From IMG/VR virus record IMGVR_UViG_3300043419_002111, positions 1 to 43,954 of that record: a stretch of 43,954 nt of DNA; one strand, written 5' to 3'. This DNA is from a virus. The notes beneath the pieces are model-generated. The model was not told the origin of the DNA, ran no database searches, and saw only the letters and a program-made list of their open reading frames with translations. The position numbers and the translations under genes are program-made. Shown here one piece after another: positions 7,710 through 14,720 of the stretch (position 1 is its first letter; the number at the start of each line of letters is the position of its first letter).

Positions 7710-7843
7710 CTGTTGACTCCTGTCTGTACACACTTAAGCGCTAATTGTGGGGAGAGCATCCCTACCACAACAATGATTACTCCTAATAGACACATGTACA
7801 TCCGTGCCTGGATCATGTCTGTCACTGCATTGAATAGTTTCAT
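7706..7843 (-). CDS. Small single-TM protein
   Basis: The 45-residue product starts MKLFNAVTDMIQARMYMCLL, with AAAGGA upstream. Residues 16-35 form a hydrophobic helix (MCLLGVIIVVVGML). It is joined to both neighbours by ATGA overlaps, which supports it as a real gene despite its size. Function is unknown; it is probably an inner-membrane early protein. Confidence 0.65.
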   Translation of the reverse strand: MKLFNAVTDMIQARMYMCLLGVIIVVVGMLSPQLALKCVQTGVNR

Positions 7844-8034
7844 ATTTGTCCTTTCTTTAATGCTACAAATGTCCTGTACCTGGCATCAAACCTAATCCTC
7901 TTGGAGAGGGTGATCAGGTCCCGTGTACCAGCCTTGACATACCCATACATCCACTGTTTGTCATCTGACAGTACATAGGCATGATTGGGGGTAGGCTGCT
8001 GCCAATCCTTAGTCGTCTCCCTGAACAGCTTCAC
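7840..8034 (-). CDS. Small phage protein, unknown
   Basis: The 64-residue product starts at a GTG (MKLFRETTKDWQQPTPNHAY) with GGAG five bases upstream. It contains SDDKQWMYGYVKAGTRDLIT and a basic C-terminus, suggesting a compact beta-rich fold. The start overlaps the preceding stop as GTGA. I do not recognise the family. Confidence 0.65.
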   Translation of the reverse strand: MKLFRETTKDWQQPTPNHAYVLSDDKQWMYGYVKAGTRDLITLSKRIRFDARYRTFVALKKGQI

Positions 8035-8183
8035 ATCATCTCCTTAATAAAGTCCATGATCTCGTCTGTCTGCTCGACACATTCATCAATAGACAAGTTC
8101 GGATCGAGTCTCTCCTGGACCTTCTGAATAATCATGATCTGGATCTCATCCCTGAGGTCGCATATCTCTTTGTCTGTCAACAT
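8031..8183 (-). CDS. Small helical acidic protein
   Basis: The 50-residue product MLTDKEICDLRDEIQIMIIQ continues as an amphipathic acidic helix to the C-terminus DEIMDFIKEMM. GGGAG lies five bases before the ATG. It follows the AAA+ ATPase by 12 bp and overlaps the next start by GTGA. Function is unknown; a partner or inhibitor role would be a guess. Confidence 0.65.
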   Translation of the reverse strand: MLTDKEICDLRDEIQIMIIQKVQERLDPNLSIDECVEQTDEIMDFIKEMM

Positions 8184-8195
8184 AAAAACTCCCAA

Positions 8196-9119
8196 TTAGT
8201 TAGTCAAGATGTAAGTTGCGAGGTCTTTGTAGTCCACAGGGTTAGCTGCGCGGATCTTACAAACACTGATCAAAGTACGGAGACTGATTTCTTTAGCATC
8301 GTCTTTAACTTCGCGGATCAGAGCAAGTGAATCGGACTTGACTTTAGCGTCGTATTCTGGCATGAATTCTTCGCTGTCTGCAATGTGAGCCATACGGTCG
8401 ATTTTCTGATCGTCTGTCATGGACAAGTCAATCATCATAGAACGACTACGGATTGCCTGGTCAATCTTGTCTTGGTCCATGTTAGAGATGAACACTACAC
8501 GACCTTTGAACTCGAAGCTACGTGGCAACTCGTCGTCCTTGCCAAAGGACTCTGCATTCCAAGAGATGATGCGCTTGCCATAGGAGTCCAAAGCACCTTT
8601 GAGCAAGTTAAGGGCAACAGGGTCTTTGAGGATAGAATCACAGTCATCGAACACAATGGTTGCATTCTGATTCTCGAACAGAGTACGGTACAAACCCTTA
8701 GGAGTAGAGTAACCTTTGACAGTGACATACACCTTAGACATTTGGATCGTAGAGCCAGAAGGCAAACGTTGGATTAATTCATTGTAGTCTTGGAGACCAG
8801 AAGCCTTGAGAGTCTTCATGACAGTGTATGTCTTGCCCAAACCACCTTGACCGGTGATCACTGTAGATGGCTGGATGCCAGTGGCGACCATGCCTACGAT
8901 CTTCTCCACGAAACCAAATCGTTCGTTGATGCCAAACTTCTCAACAGTGGCTTTTTGCATTGCCTCGATGTCTTTGAATGTACGCTTTTGACCAGTGATT
9001 TGCTTGAACATGTATTCGATGTAAGACTGTTTGGTCGTAGTGAACTTCTGACCATTGATGGAACATTTGAACTTGCCAGCAGCCTTGTCAAAGGCGATCA
9101 TTACAGAAACTTGAGTCAT
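8196..9119 (-). CDS. AAA+ ATPase
   Basis: The 307-residue protein has a Walker A GQGGLGKT at 90-97, Walker B TIVFDD at 154-159, a sensor I asparagine in VVFISN (N213) and arginine-finger candidates RSRS at 224-227. The segment LKDPVALNLLKGALDSYGKR is conserved in ATPases of cyanophages and other T4-type phages, whose role is not settled; a DnaC-like loader or remodeller is possible. About 70 N-terminal residues precede the ATPase core. It is the first and largest gene of an early operon, 34 bp downstream of a promoter. Confidence 0.85.
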   Translation of the reverse strand: MTQVSVMIAFDKAAGKFKCSINGQKFTTTKQSYIEYMFKQITGQKRTFKDIEAMQKATVEKFGINERFGFVEKIVGMVATGIQPSTVITGQGGLGKTYTVMKTLKASGLQDYNELIQRLPSGSTIQMSKVYVTVKGYSTPKGLYRTLFENQNATIVFDDCDSILKDPVALNLLKGALDSYGKRIISWNAESFGKDDELPRSFEFKGRVVFISNMDQDKIDQAIRSRSMMIDLSMTDDQKIDRMAHIADSEEFMPEYDAKVKSDSLALIREVKDDAKEISLRTLISVCKIRAANPVDYKDLATYILTN

Positions 9120-9152
9120 TTACTATCCTTATGTTATTCAATCTATGGATAG

Positions 9153-9181
9153 ATAATACCACACCCACAGCCCCTTGTACA
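9153..9181 (-). promoter_or_regulatory. Phage early-type promoter (copy 2)
   Basis: Minus strand: -35 TGTACA (9176-9181), 17-bp spacer ending TGTGG, -10 TATTAT (9153-9158). A partial palindrome GTAGTCTACCGTTTCAGTA lies just upstream (9192-9210). It serves the AAA+ ATPase operon. Confidence 0.8.
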
Positions 9182-9315
9182 TGTTTATTTGAGTAGTCTA
9201 CCGTTTCAGTACAGTATTATTTGTCTATACAGATCATTGGCTTACACGGGTCTTCTTGGCTCTGGGGACTACTCATTTAATCCCTTTATTTCACAGGATG
9301 GCATGGGAGCGAGCT

Positions 9316-9507
9316 TCAGTTGCTACCTAGAACCTTTGTTTCTATCTGGTACCAATACTCATATGAGTCGTTTATACCAAATCCTTCCTCTTGCTTTGCA
9401 TGTTCCTCACAAAATGGATGATCCCCTGCAAATTGTGTTGATCTAATCCATGTGGCATCATTACCACATTCTATACACTTATATGTTATTGAGTCCGATT
9501 CTTGCAT
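9316..9507 (-). CDS. Small zinc-binding-like protein
   Basis: The 63-residue product MQESDSITYKCIECGNDATW has CIEC, then HPFCEEH, giving C-x2-C...C-x2-H, a likely zinc knuckle. A weak AAAGGAA lies upstream of the ATG. It is the last gene of a leftward run from 10679. The next 125 bp to the downstream promoter hold nothing I can identify. Function is unknown. Confidence 0.65.
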   Translation of the reverse strand: MQESDSITYKCIECGNDATWIRSTQFAGDHPFCEEHAKQEEGFGINDSYEYWYQIETKVLGSN

Positions 9508-9649
9508 AACCGAGTTCCTTTCTTATGTCCTTATCCCTTATGACACGCTTTTTTGTCTTACCTTCTCGACATAACCAACAATCACATTGTGGCTTATTCT
9601 TTTGATGTTCTCTTTTGTTGCCTATGTCTCTGTTCTTTCTATCTGACAT
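9479..9649 (-). CDS. Small basic Cys-containing protein
   Basis: The 56-residue product starts MSDRKNRDIGNKREHQKNKP; TAAGGA before this ATG makes it better than the start 11 codons upstream. CDCWLC could bind a metal, and the rest is strongly basic (REGKTKKRVIRDKDIRKEL). It overlaps both neighbours. It may bind nucleic acid, but this is only composition-based. Confidence 0.6.
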   Translation of the reverse strand: MSDRKNRDIGNKREHQKNKPQCDCWLCREGKTKKRVIRDKDIRKELGYARIGLNNI

Positions 9650-9800
9650 TAGATTCCTTATCATCAAAGCATGTGCATGCAAAGAATTCTTGACATGTTT
9701 CGTCTATGGGTAAGAAATCCCATTCACAGCAATAATGTTTGTACTTGCCTATGAGGATCTTCCCATAATGATGGAGGCAATCTTGTTCGAAGTCTGTCAT
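9639..9800 (-). CDS. Conserved small phage protein (IDETC motif)
   Basis: The 53-residue product MTDFEQDCLHHYGKILIGKY continues HYCCEWDFLPIDETCQEFFA. I recall the WD-x-LPIDET(C) motif from small early proteins of many phages. There are six cysteines and three histidines, which suggests metal binding. AAGGAG lies 8 bases before the ATG. It overlaps the neighbours by ATGA-type junctions. Confidence 0.7.
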   Translation of the reverse strand: MTDFEQDCLHHYGKILIGKYKHYCCEWDFLPIDETCQEFFACTCFDDKESNVR

Positions 9801-10009
9801 TTCACTCTCCTTAGTACTATATTCTCACCGCACTGGAAGAACTTGACCGAGTTTAAATCCCTTGCATTACCGATATACGTACATCCCATCTCTGTGGCTA
9901 ATTGTTCTGCTCTTTTTGTCCTATCCATGTCTAATGGGATGACATACACGAAGAAGCCAATGAACGTGATGATCAATGCTGCGAAGACTACTTTTAGTGC
10001 TGCATCCAT
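9797..10009 (-). CDS. Small membrane-anchored phage protein
   Basis: I chose the ATG at 10009 (MDAALKVVFAALIITFIGFF), which overlaps the upstream stop as TAATG. One N-terminal TM helix is followed by a soluble part, CTYIGNARDLNSVKFFQCGE, a motif common in short phage and prophage proteins. The product is 70 aa. Function is unknown. Confidence 0.7.
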   Translation of the reverse strand: MDAALKVVFAALIITFIGFFVYVIPLDMDRTKRAEQLATEMGCTYIGNARDLNSVKFFQCGENIVLRRVK

Positions 10010-10188
10010 TACTTGATCCCCCATACAGCTTTTAGATGTTCTACTACTACTTTACATGAATTAATGAGTTCGGTGTTTTGGGGAGTGCAGTTCTCCTCAA
10101 AGTAGATCGTTCTCTCTAATCTATTGATAGTGAATAGGTCCATGAAATGGGTAAGAGAGGTGGTGTTATCGTATTCTATTTTGTTCAT
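10009..10188 (-). CDS. Small phage protein, unknown
   Basis: The 59-residue product MNKIEYDNTTSLTHFMDLFT has GAGG upstream of its ATG and is joined to both neighbours by overlapping start/stop codons. It is mostly helical, with VVVEHLKAVWGIK at the C-terminus. I do not recognise a family. Confidence 0.6.
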   Translation of the reverse strand: MNKIEYDNTTSLTHFMDLFTINRLERTIYFEENCTPQNTELINSCKVVVEHLKAVWGIK

Positions 10189-10427
10189 ACTGTTTCCTCG
10201 AGGTATTCCTCTGCATCATCATATCCACATACCTCGGCGAAGGCGAGAAGGTCGTCCTTATTATATGATGAGAATTTGTAGACTGGATTGCCTCCTCCTG
10301 GTCCATTTGGATCGATGAGTTCAGCTACTAATCCATAGTTTGACATGTCCTGATCGAGTTCAGAGGTTGGGTATTCTGAGCAAATGTCGAGTTCGAGGGA
10401 GTAGAGGGTGCGAGTCTTAGTATTCAT
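10185..10427 (-). CDS. Conserved small acidic phage protein
   Basis: The 80-residue product starts MNTKTRTLYSLELDICSEYP. It contains VAELIDPNGPGGGNPVYKFS, a G-P-x-G-G-N-P-x-Y/F motif I have seen in early proteins of T7- and T4-like phages, and ends DDAEEYLEE. Starts and stops overlap those of its neighbours. It probably forms a small alpha/beta domain; the role is unknown. Confidence 0.7.
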   Translation of the reverse strand: MNTKTRTLYSLELDICSEYPTSELDQDMSNYGLVAELIDPNGPGGGNPVYKFSSYNKDDLLAFAEVCGYDDAEEYLEETV

Positions 10428-10510
10428 TTATTAGCCATTCTTTTCAATACGTTCATGATCTCTTTATCAGAGGCGAGTTTAGCGAGGAAATTTTCAATCG
10501 ATTTGGACAT
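10424..10510 (-). CDS. Very small ORF (28 aa)
   Basis: MSKSIENFLAKLASDKEIMN is an amphipathic helix of 28 residues in total. It overlaps the upstream gene by 17 bp and its TGA overlaps the downstream ATG (ATGA). Its main support is that it fills an otherwise empty gap in a tightly coupled operon. Confidence 0.45.
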   Translation of the reverse strand: MSKSIENFLAKLASDKEIMNVLKRMANK

Positions 10511-10679
10511 CTACAACCTTACCATTACGAACAATATAATATGCACTGACTCGACCATAATTTACACCAACACAGTGATTAGCCTTATATGTTGTGTAGT
10601 GGAGAATGCCTTCCTCGGCGAGTTTGGCTTTGACTACTTCCAAGTCTTGTTCATATGAGCTTTGCAGGTATCCGTACAT
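10494..10679 (-). CDS. Small phage protein, unknown
   Basis: The 61-residue product MYGYLQSSYEQDLEVVKAKL has an N-terminal helix followed by a beta-rich half (YYIVRNGKVVDVQID). AGGA lies 9 bases before the ATG. It is first in its transcription unit, about 30 bp from a promoter. Function is unknown. Confidence 0.65.
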   Translation of the reverse strand: MYGYLQSSYEQDLEVVKAKLAEEGILHYTTYKANHCVGVNYGRVSAYYIVRNGKVVDVQID

Positions 10680-10712
10680 TTTCTTAGTCCTTTTCTTAAT
10701 CTGTTAGAACCT

Positions 10713-10740
10713 ATTCTATCACAATGGGTGAGTTTGTACA
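10713..10740 (-). promoter_or_regulatory. Phage early-type promoter (copy 3, weaker)
   Basis: Minus strand: -35 TGTACA (10735-10740), 16-bp spacer ending TGTGA, -10 TAGAAT (10713-10718). This is the least consensus-like copy. It serves the 10679-9316 gene run. Confidence 0.65.
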
Positions 10741-10780
10741 TGTAGGAAGATAGTATTACATGCAAAACGATAGACTATTA

Positions 10781-10891
10781 TTATGATGCCAAGAGGGAGA
10801 GGAGGAAGATCGTTAGTGCAATGAATGGACTACCTGTCATGAATGCAAACATAGCTACAATTGATCCATAGAATATTGCGTCATTTTTCAT
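10781..10891 (-). CDS. Very small membrane protein (36 aa)
   Basis: MKNDAIFYGSIVAMFAFMTG is followed by a second hydrophobic stretch, FIALTIFLLSLL, so it could span the membrane twice. AGGAAC lies upstream. Its start lies within the end of the upstream gene. It is the last ORF of the unit that begins at 13408. Confidence 0.55.
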   Translation of the reverse strand: MKNDAIFYGSIVAMFAFMTGSPFIALTIFLLSLLAS

Positions 10892-11033
10892 TCTTTAGTT
10901 CCTCTATGACCATACGATCTATGTGTTTGGCAAGATCCATGGCATGTTGTTCTATGATTTTTTGTGGATCGACCGGTTTGGCATCGTGGTACCTCTGACA
11001 CCGATTACACCACTTCTTTACTTCTTGATGCAT
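10881..11033 (-). CDS. Small Cys/His protein
   Basis: The 50-residue product MHQEVKKWCNRCQRYHDAKP has C-x2-C followed by H, then an amphipathic helix KIIEQHAMDLAKHIDRMVIE. It resembles a half zinc ribbon. It overlaps both neighbours. No strong SD is present, so translation probably depends on coupling. Confidence 0.55.
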   Translation of the reverse strand: MHQEVKKWCNRCQRYHDAKPVDPQKIIEQHAMDLAKHIDRMVIEELKNEK

Positions 11034-11197
11034 AATACGTTGACATCCCAGTCTTTCCTAAACTTTTTGCCATAGGCCTCGATCTGCATTTTTGCCTCAT
11101 AACAATTAGATGCTGAACTGACCTCTGTGACTGTGATCTGAGGGCCCGCGGAGTTCATCCATATTACAACCATAATGGTTACATAACTTATGCTCAT
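11018..11197 (-). CDS. Small exported or anchored phage protein
   Basis: The 59-residue product starts MSISYVTIMVVIWMNSAGPQ with AAGGG upstream of the ATG, and ends WDVNVLCIKK. A short hydrophobic N-terminus resembles a signal or anchor, and the two cysteines (C32 and C56) could form a periplasmic disulfide. I recall similar N-anchored small proteins in phage early regions. Function is unknown. Confidence 0.6.
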   Translation of the reverse strand: MSISYVTIMVVIWMNSAGPQITVTEVSSASNCYEAKMQIEAYGKKFRKDWDVNVLCIKK

Positions 11198-11703
11198 AGT
11201 AACCCTTGCTCTGTTTGTGGTGGGGCAGGTGGAGTGGCATCAGAGTATCGATACACATACTCAGTCGATGGAGTATATGGGAAGGTGACATACACACGAG
11301 ATTCTCGGCATGTGTAGTGCGACTTATATGGATCTTCCTTCGTACCACTCCATTCCCAAAAAACTTTCCCATCGATATCGTATGCTCGTCCATCCTCATC
11401 CTTGAACACCTTACCGCATCGTTTGTTTTGCCAACACTTGCTACCCATTCGTTCGCTTACCTCAGTCCATTCCCAATCTTCACCAGTCAATGGCACAACA
11501 GGATCAAACTTAGCAAGTTTGGAGAATAAATTGATAGCATACGGTGCAGAGGATCCACTATGTCCCTCACCATCGAATACATCAAGTAATGCAAGTACAT
11601 GACGACAAATCATCTCTTGCATCTCATCGATATAATTACCATTCTCATCTATCCATCCTGCAGCACGGAATTCCATCAATGCATGTTTTTCATAGTTACT
11701 CAT
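11194..11703 (-). CDS. Conserved phage early protein
   Basis: The 169-residue product contains VVPLTGEDWEWTEVSERMG, CWQNKRCGKVFKDEDGRAYD, IDGKVFWEWSG and SHYTCRESRVYVTFPYTP. This chain of motifs recurs in proteins of unknown function in many tailed phages. The C-x5-C and the later CRES may bind a metal. The stop overlaps the next gene and the start overlaps the preceding stop. The role is unknown; conservation suggests takeover of host functions. Confidence 0.75.
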   Translation of the reverse strand: MSNYEKHALMEFRAAGWIDENGNYIDEMQEMICRHVLALLDVFDGEGHSGSSAPYAINLFSKLAKFDPVVPLTGEDWEWTEVSERMGSKCWQNKRCGKVFKDEDGRAYDIDGKVFWEWSGTKEDPYKSHYTCRESRVYVTFPYTPSTEYVYRYSDATPPAPPQTEQGLL

Positions 11704-11903
11704 TACCAGTTCTCCACATTTGAAATAATATAAGAAAATGTACCACGCAATGAATTGACTGAATATGGTACATGTACAATGACTGTCCTTCCTATGCCTG
11801 AGGATTCATCGATCTCGATCTCAAAGTTACCATCATAATCAATGGCTTCCATCAGTGCCTTGATGCGATCTATGTCTTCTGTATGAAGGAATGATTTTAC
11901 CAT
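11703..11903 (-). CDS. Small phage protein, unknown
   Basis: The 66-residue product MVKSFLHTEDIDRIKALMEA continues with a beta-rich half (RTVIVHVPYSVNSLRGTFSY). The stop overlaps the next ATG. I do not recognise it. Confidence 0.65.
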   Translation of the reverse strand: MVKSFLHTEDIDRIKALMEAIDYDGNFEIEIDESSGIGRTVIVHVPYSVNSLRGTFSYIISNVENW

Positions 11904-12232
11904 CTTGAGGTTCCTTTACGTGTGAGGTACTTATAGAAAAACTGGCCGATTGGTCCATGCATATGACGAGGACCAACAAACACACGAAGATACGGAAGGA
12001 TGGCACCGAACCCGATACAGGATGGGGAGATTTCAAGGTCAAATTGAATGCTTACATGACTGAGTGTCCATACGTGGAAAATAAGCCAATGCACACTCAC
12101 ATCTGCGGCATTCCATTCATCCTTAGGTCGATATGAGAATCGTGGGACTAGTGGGCACAGATCATTGCACCATAGTTGATGTAGTGGGTAGTGTTCCCAC
12201 CAATTCAATTCGCGCTTACATTCATTTTCCAT
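11897..12232 (-). CDS. Conserved Trp/His-rich phage protein
   Basis: The 111-residue product contains DVSVHWLIFHVWTLSHVSIQ and GFGAILPYLRVFVGPRHMHG. I recall similar aromatic-rich proteins in T4-like and other phages, without a known function. The strands look alternately hydrophobic, suggesting a beta sandwich or membrane association. It overlaps both neighbours by a few bases. Confidence 0.7.
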   Translation of the reverse strand: MENECKRELNWWEHYPLHQLWCNDLCPLVPRFSYRPKDEWNAADVSVHWLIFHVWTLSHVSIQFDLEISPSCIGFGAILPYLRVFVGPRHMHGPIGQFFYKYLTRKGTSRW

Positions 12233-12569
12233 TGTTTTCTTCCTTCATCATAGCAATGTTCTTCTCGAGGATGGCGATCCTCTGTGCTGCTTCCTCTAAT
12301 AGGTCTGCAATCCTATCAGGTGCACCTTCCTGTACTGATTTTCGTGTGGTGATTTGACGGCGAATCTCAGCTCGTTTGTTTAGCCGATATACGAGATCAT
12401 TCTTTACAGGTGGGAAATCAATAGGATTGTCAGTGTTTGTCTCATGCATAGGTTTCTTTGGTCTATTGCTACAATATTCACATGCGGGATCACAACACCG
12501 ACTATCAACCCATTCATTGGTTTGGTCGTCATAATACGCATCGTATTCTTCAGAGTATTGTAACATCAC
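12222..12569 (-). CDS. Conserved phage protein with Cys motif and coiled coil
   Basis: The 115-residue product begins MMLQYSEEYDAYYDDQTNEW and has CCDPACEYC, a likely metal site, then NRPKKP. The C-terminal half is a coiled coil (IADLLEEAAQRIAILEKNIA). The EYDAYYD...W...C-x2-C arrangement recurs in phage early proteins. Start and stop overlap the neighbouring genes. Confidence 0.7.
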   Translation of the reverse strand: MMLQYSEEYDAYYDDQTNEWVDSRCCDPACEYCSNRPKKPMHETNTDNPIDFPPVKNDLVYRLNKRAEIRRQITTRKSVQEGAPDRIADLLEEAAQRIAILEKNIAMMKEENNGK

Positions 12570-12817
12570 TTACCTTTAATGTTTGCTTCATCTGATGGGT
12601 GCATAGGTCCAGCACTTCTCTTTGTATAGTAGTGTTCATCGGGAATGGCAATGACTGCGATCTCGTCAATGGTTTGACAATATGGATCTAATGGATTGGC
12701 ATTCTTAATGATCGTACACTTAGTCTCCTCACCTTTCTCGAATCGCTCGAGTTTGGATAGAAGGGTCAGCAAGTTGCGCTTGCTCAGATAGATACGATTC
12801 TCATAATCTAAAATCAT
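12566..12817 (-). CDS. Conserved small phage protein
   Basis: The 83-residue product has NLLTLLSKLERFEKGEETKC, TIIKNANPLDPYCQT and a C-terminal DEHYYTKRSAGPMHPSDE. The last block (YY-T/D-R-x-x-G-x-x-HP-x-D) recurs in phage proteins of unknown function. Both ends overlap the neighbours by 4 bp. Confidence 0.7.
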   Translation of the reverse strand: MILDYENRIYLSKRNLLTLLSKLERFEKGEETKCTIIKNANPLDPYCQTIDEIAVIAIPDEHYYTKRSAGPMHPSDEANIKGK

Positions 12818-13095
12818 TTGATTTCCTTATAGATTGCTACTGCTTTCACTACACGATCTCTGCATATTTTTGCTGCTTCAATCGGAGTTGCATGATTCCA
12901 TTCTGAACGTACTTTAAAATCTGATCCGATTGTGTTAGTATTCATTTCAACGTTACAATGCCATTTCATATCACTACCATAGACACCAATTCGTGGTTGT
13001 CCATAATTTAATAGTTCTATGAGTATCTCATCAAGAGATTCTTGAGGCACTGGTCGTGCTTCATCTTCTGTAACAGTTTTAAATAGTGTCAACAT
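12814..13095 (-). CDS. Small phage protein, unknown
   Basis: The 93-residue product contains PRIGVYGSDMKWHCNVEMNT followed by WNHATPIEAAKICRDRVVKA. A beta-hairpin with a C-terminal helix is likely. I recall similar W-H-C-x-V arrangements in short phage proteins, but no function. It sits one base from the upstream gene. Confidence 0.65.
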   Translation of the reverse strand: MLTLFKTVTEDEARPVPQESLDEILIELLNYGQPRIGVYGSDMKWHCNVEMNTNTIGSDFKVRSEWNHATPIEAAKICRDRVVKAVAIYKEIK

Positions 13096-13096
13096 A

Positions 13097-13408
13097 TTAC
13101 ATGTTCAATACATTCATGGTAAACTTACCGGTCTTCTCAGCATCACGTTGGAAACCGCTGTAAACGCTACTCATATATGCACCCATTCCTTGTGCATTCT
13201 TATAGCATCGATAGACAGATCCACTATGATTGGTGAATTCATAATAGTCATCACGATCTTCAGTGTTCACAACACCCGAAGATAATTTCCATGAGTCTGC
13301 ACCACCGTATCCGCCGTACCAACCAGCAAACACTTTCGTGTGTGTCTCACCTGTCTCTGTGACAGTCAATTCAACCAAAACCCATCGATCGGGTGTATAT
13401 TCACTCAT
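13097..13408 (-). CDS. Conserved small phage protein (GWYGGY motif)
   Basis: The 103-residue product has PDRWVLVELTVTETGETHTK, VFAGWYGGYGGADSWKLSSG and YEFTNHSGSVYRCYKNAQGM. The DRWV...AGW-x-GGY...SWKLSSG pattern is one I recall from small proteins in many phages. AAGGA lies upstream of the ATG. It is the first gene of a long early unit, 32 bp from a promoter. Confidence 0.75.
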   Translation of the reverse strand: MSEYTPDRWVLVELTVTETGETHTKVFAGWYGGYGGADSWKLSSGVVNTEDRDDYYEFTNHSGSVYRCYKNAQGMGAYMSSVYSGFQRDAEKTGKFTMNVLNM

Positions 13409-13439
13409 TGTAATCCTTAAAAATTGCAGTTATGGGTAT

Positions 13440-13468
13440 ATTATACCACATTTATTCTCTGCTGTACA
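13440..13468 (-). promoter_or_regulatory. Phage early-type promoter (copy 4)
   Basis: Minus strand: -35 TGTACA (13463-13468), 17-bp spacer ending TGTGG, -10 TATAAT (13440-13445). It begins just after the terminator of the upstream unit and drives the 13408-10781 run. Confidence 0.85.
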
Positions 13469-13473
13469 CCAAT

Positions 13474-13495
13474 AAAAAAGCCACCCGAAGGTGGC
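13474..13495 (-). terminator. Terminator of the gp32-VWA unit
   Basis: Minus strand: GCCACC, a TTCG tetraloop, GGTGGC, then TTTTTT. The C(UUCG)G loop is exceptionally stable. It lies 22 bp after the VWA gene stop and abuts the next promoter. Confidence 0.9.
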
Positions 13496-13516
13496 TGCAT
13501 GTAATTGCGTTGCGAG

Positions 13517-14098
13517 TTATTTTCCTGCTGCTGCTTGCTTATCTGCGTCGCTAAAGTTGATTGATGCACCACTAGCGTATGCCATAGTAGATGCCATCAA
13601 TGTATCCATACCGCGAGCAAAATTACCGACACCATAGTTCAATGTCTTAGAACCAACTACACCGATAGAGTTCGATACGGATTCAACTGCATCAAAGTTT
13701 GCACCAAGGAATACTACTTCCCATTTCTTATCAGTCCATGATTCTACTTTAGCTTTGATCGCTGCTTGTGTATACTCATGTGATGCGTTCTCAAATCCAT
13801 CAGTCATTACAACCATTAATGTTTTACGTGCGTCTGCTTCTTCAGCCAATGACATGACTTTGCCGCATGAGTCATATAATGGTGTACCACCTCTTGGAGA
13901 TACTTCTTCAGTGTTGATATCTTTCCACTTCTCAACTGTGCAATCACGTACTACATCATGCGATACGCTATCAAATACGGCTAAGTGCACTTTATCTTTT
14001 TTGTTTAACTTCTTAACATAACCATTGATTGAACCTAATGCTTCTCCCCACATGGTTTGCATTGAGCCACTACGATCTAACAAAATATATACATTCAT
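13517..14098 (-). CDS. VWA-domain protein
   Basis: The 193-residue protein is essentially one von Willebrand factor A domain. The MIDAS motif DRSGSM is at residues 8-13, SPRGGTPLYDS supplies the conserved threonine, and VVMTDGFENAS gives the final aspartate. The last 25 residues are low-complexity. Phage VWA proteins of this type occur near replication genes, but their partner is unknown; a metal-dependent protein-protein contact is expected. It is the last gene of the gp32 unit. Confidence 0.85.
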   Translation of the reverse strand: MNVYILLDRSGSMQTMWGEALGSINGYVKKLNKKDKVHLAVFDSVSHDVVRDCTVEKWKDINTEEVSPRGGTPLYDSCGKVMSLAEEADARKTLMVVMTDGFENASHEYTQAAIKAKVESWTDKKWEVVFLGANFDAVESVSNSIGVVGSKTLNYGVGNFARGMDTLMASTMAYASGASINFSDADKQAAAGK

Positions 14099-14113
14099 TT
14101 TTATTTCCTTTAA

Positions 14114-14365
14114 TTAACCTTTATCGACTTCTTCGATGATATCGTCGAGTAAAGGATTTCGTGTACGTGTACACATCCACAATTGAGAGAGAATATCATC
14201 ACGATCGAGTCTTTTCTCCCAAGTTCCCACAAAAAAACCATGGGGATCTGTCACACCTCGCAAACTATTTGCGTTGGTAACATACTTATATTCACTAGTG
14301 TTGTAATTTCTACCTTTTATGAAATTATTATATTCTTCATAAGTTCCTGCTATTACATACATCAT
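14114..14365 (-). CDS. Conserved phage protein (YVIAGTYEEY motif)
   Basis: The 83-residue product MMYVIAGTYEEYNNFIKGRN continues YKYVTNANSLRGVTDPHGFF and VGTWEKRLDRDDIL. A strand-turn-strand followed by a helix fits a small Rossmann-like or TIR-like fragment, a pattern I recall from phages. The alternative start is one codon downstream. It overlaps the preceding gene by ATGA. Confidence 0.7.
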   Translation of the reverse strand: MMYVIAGTYEEYNNFIKGRNYNTSEYKYVTNANSLRGVTDPHGFFVGTWEKRLDRDDILSQLWMCTRTRNPLLDDIIEEVDKG

Positions 14366-14526
14366 GACAACCCATAATCATCTTTAATTGTGGGATTTAT
14401 ATTTAACGAAATATTAAATCGTTTATATGCCCATCCTATGTGGAAACCCCAATTCCACATACGATCACTTTTTACGTATGAGATGTTAAATCCTAAAAAA
14501 TTAATCACATCAATCCATGGTACCAT
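14362..14526 (-). CDS. Small phage protein, unknown
   Basis: The 54-residue product starts MVPWIDVINFLGFNISYVKS; I chose this ATG because it overlaps the upstream stop as TAATG. It is aromatic-rich (DRMWNWGFHIGWAYKRFNIS) and may be a beta hairpin peptide. No family recognised. Confidence 0.6.
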   Translation of the reverse strand: MVPWIDVINFLGFNISYVKSDRMWNWGFHIGWAYKRFNISLNINPTIKDDYGLS

Positions 14527-14720
14527 TATGCGAATCCTCCGTAACAATGCCATGCCAAATAATCATGCACTTCATCTGAATTTAATTCAAAAGCAACGAA
14601 TGGTGTTTGATCTTTAAATGCTTTATTTGGAGATGCCCACCATTTTGGTGCCATTTCTTTACCAACTAATGCTTCAACCATCAACTCACATCTTGCTTTT
14701 TGTTTATCTCTGTTTGTCAT
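14526..14720 (-). CDS. Small phage protein, unknown
   Basis: The 64-residue product MTNRDKQKARCELMVEALVG continues KWWASPNKAFKDQTPFVAFE and ends VHDYLAWHCYGGFA. The PNKAF...P-x-x-x-F-x-x-V-x-x-YL pattern resembles the toxin-binding-region style of MbcA/ParS antitoxin C-termini, which often end in a short helix; this resemblance is weak. Starts and stops overlap neighbours. Confidence 0.6.
   Translation of the reverse strand: MTNRDKQKARCELMVEALVGKEMAPKWWASPNKAFKDQTPFVAFELNSDEVHDYLAWHCYGGFA

Noticed and set aside
8385-8777. 130-aa rightward ORF
   Set aside because: It is antisense to the AAA+ ATPase, which has intact Walker motifs, and no ribosome-binding site or recognisable motif supports it.
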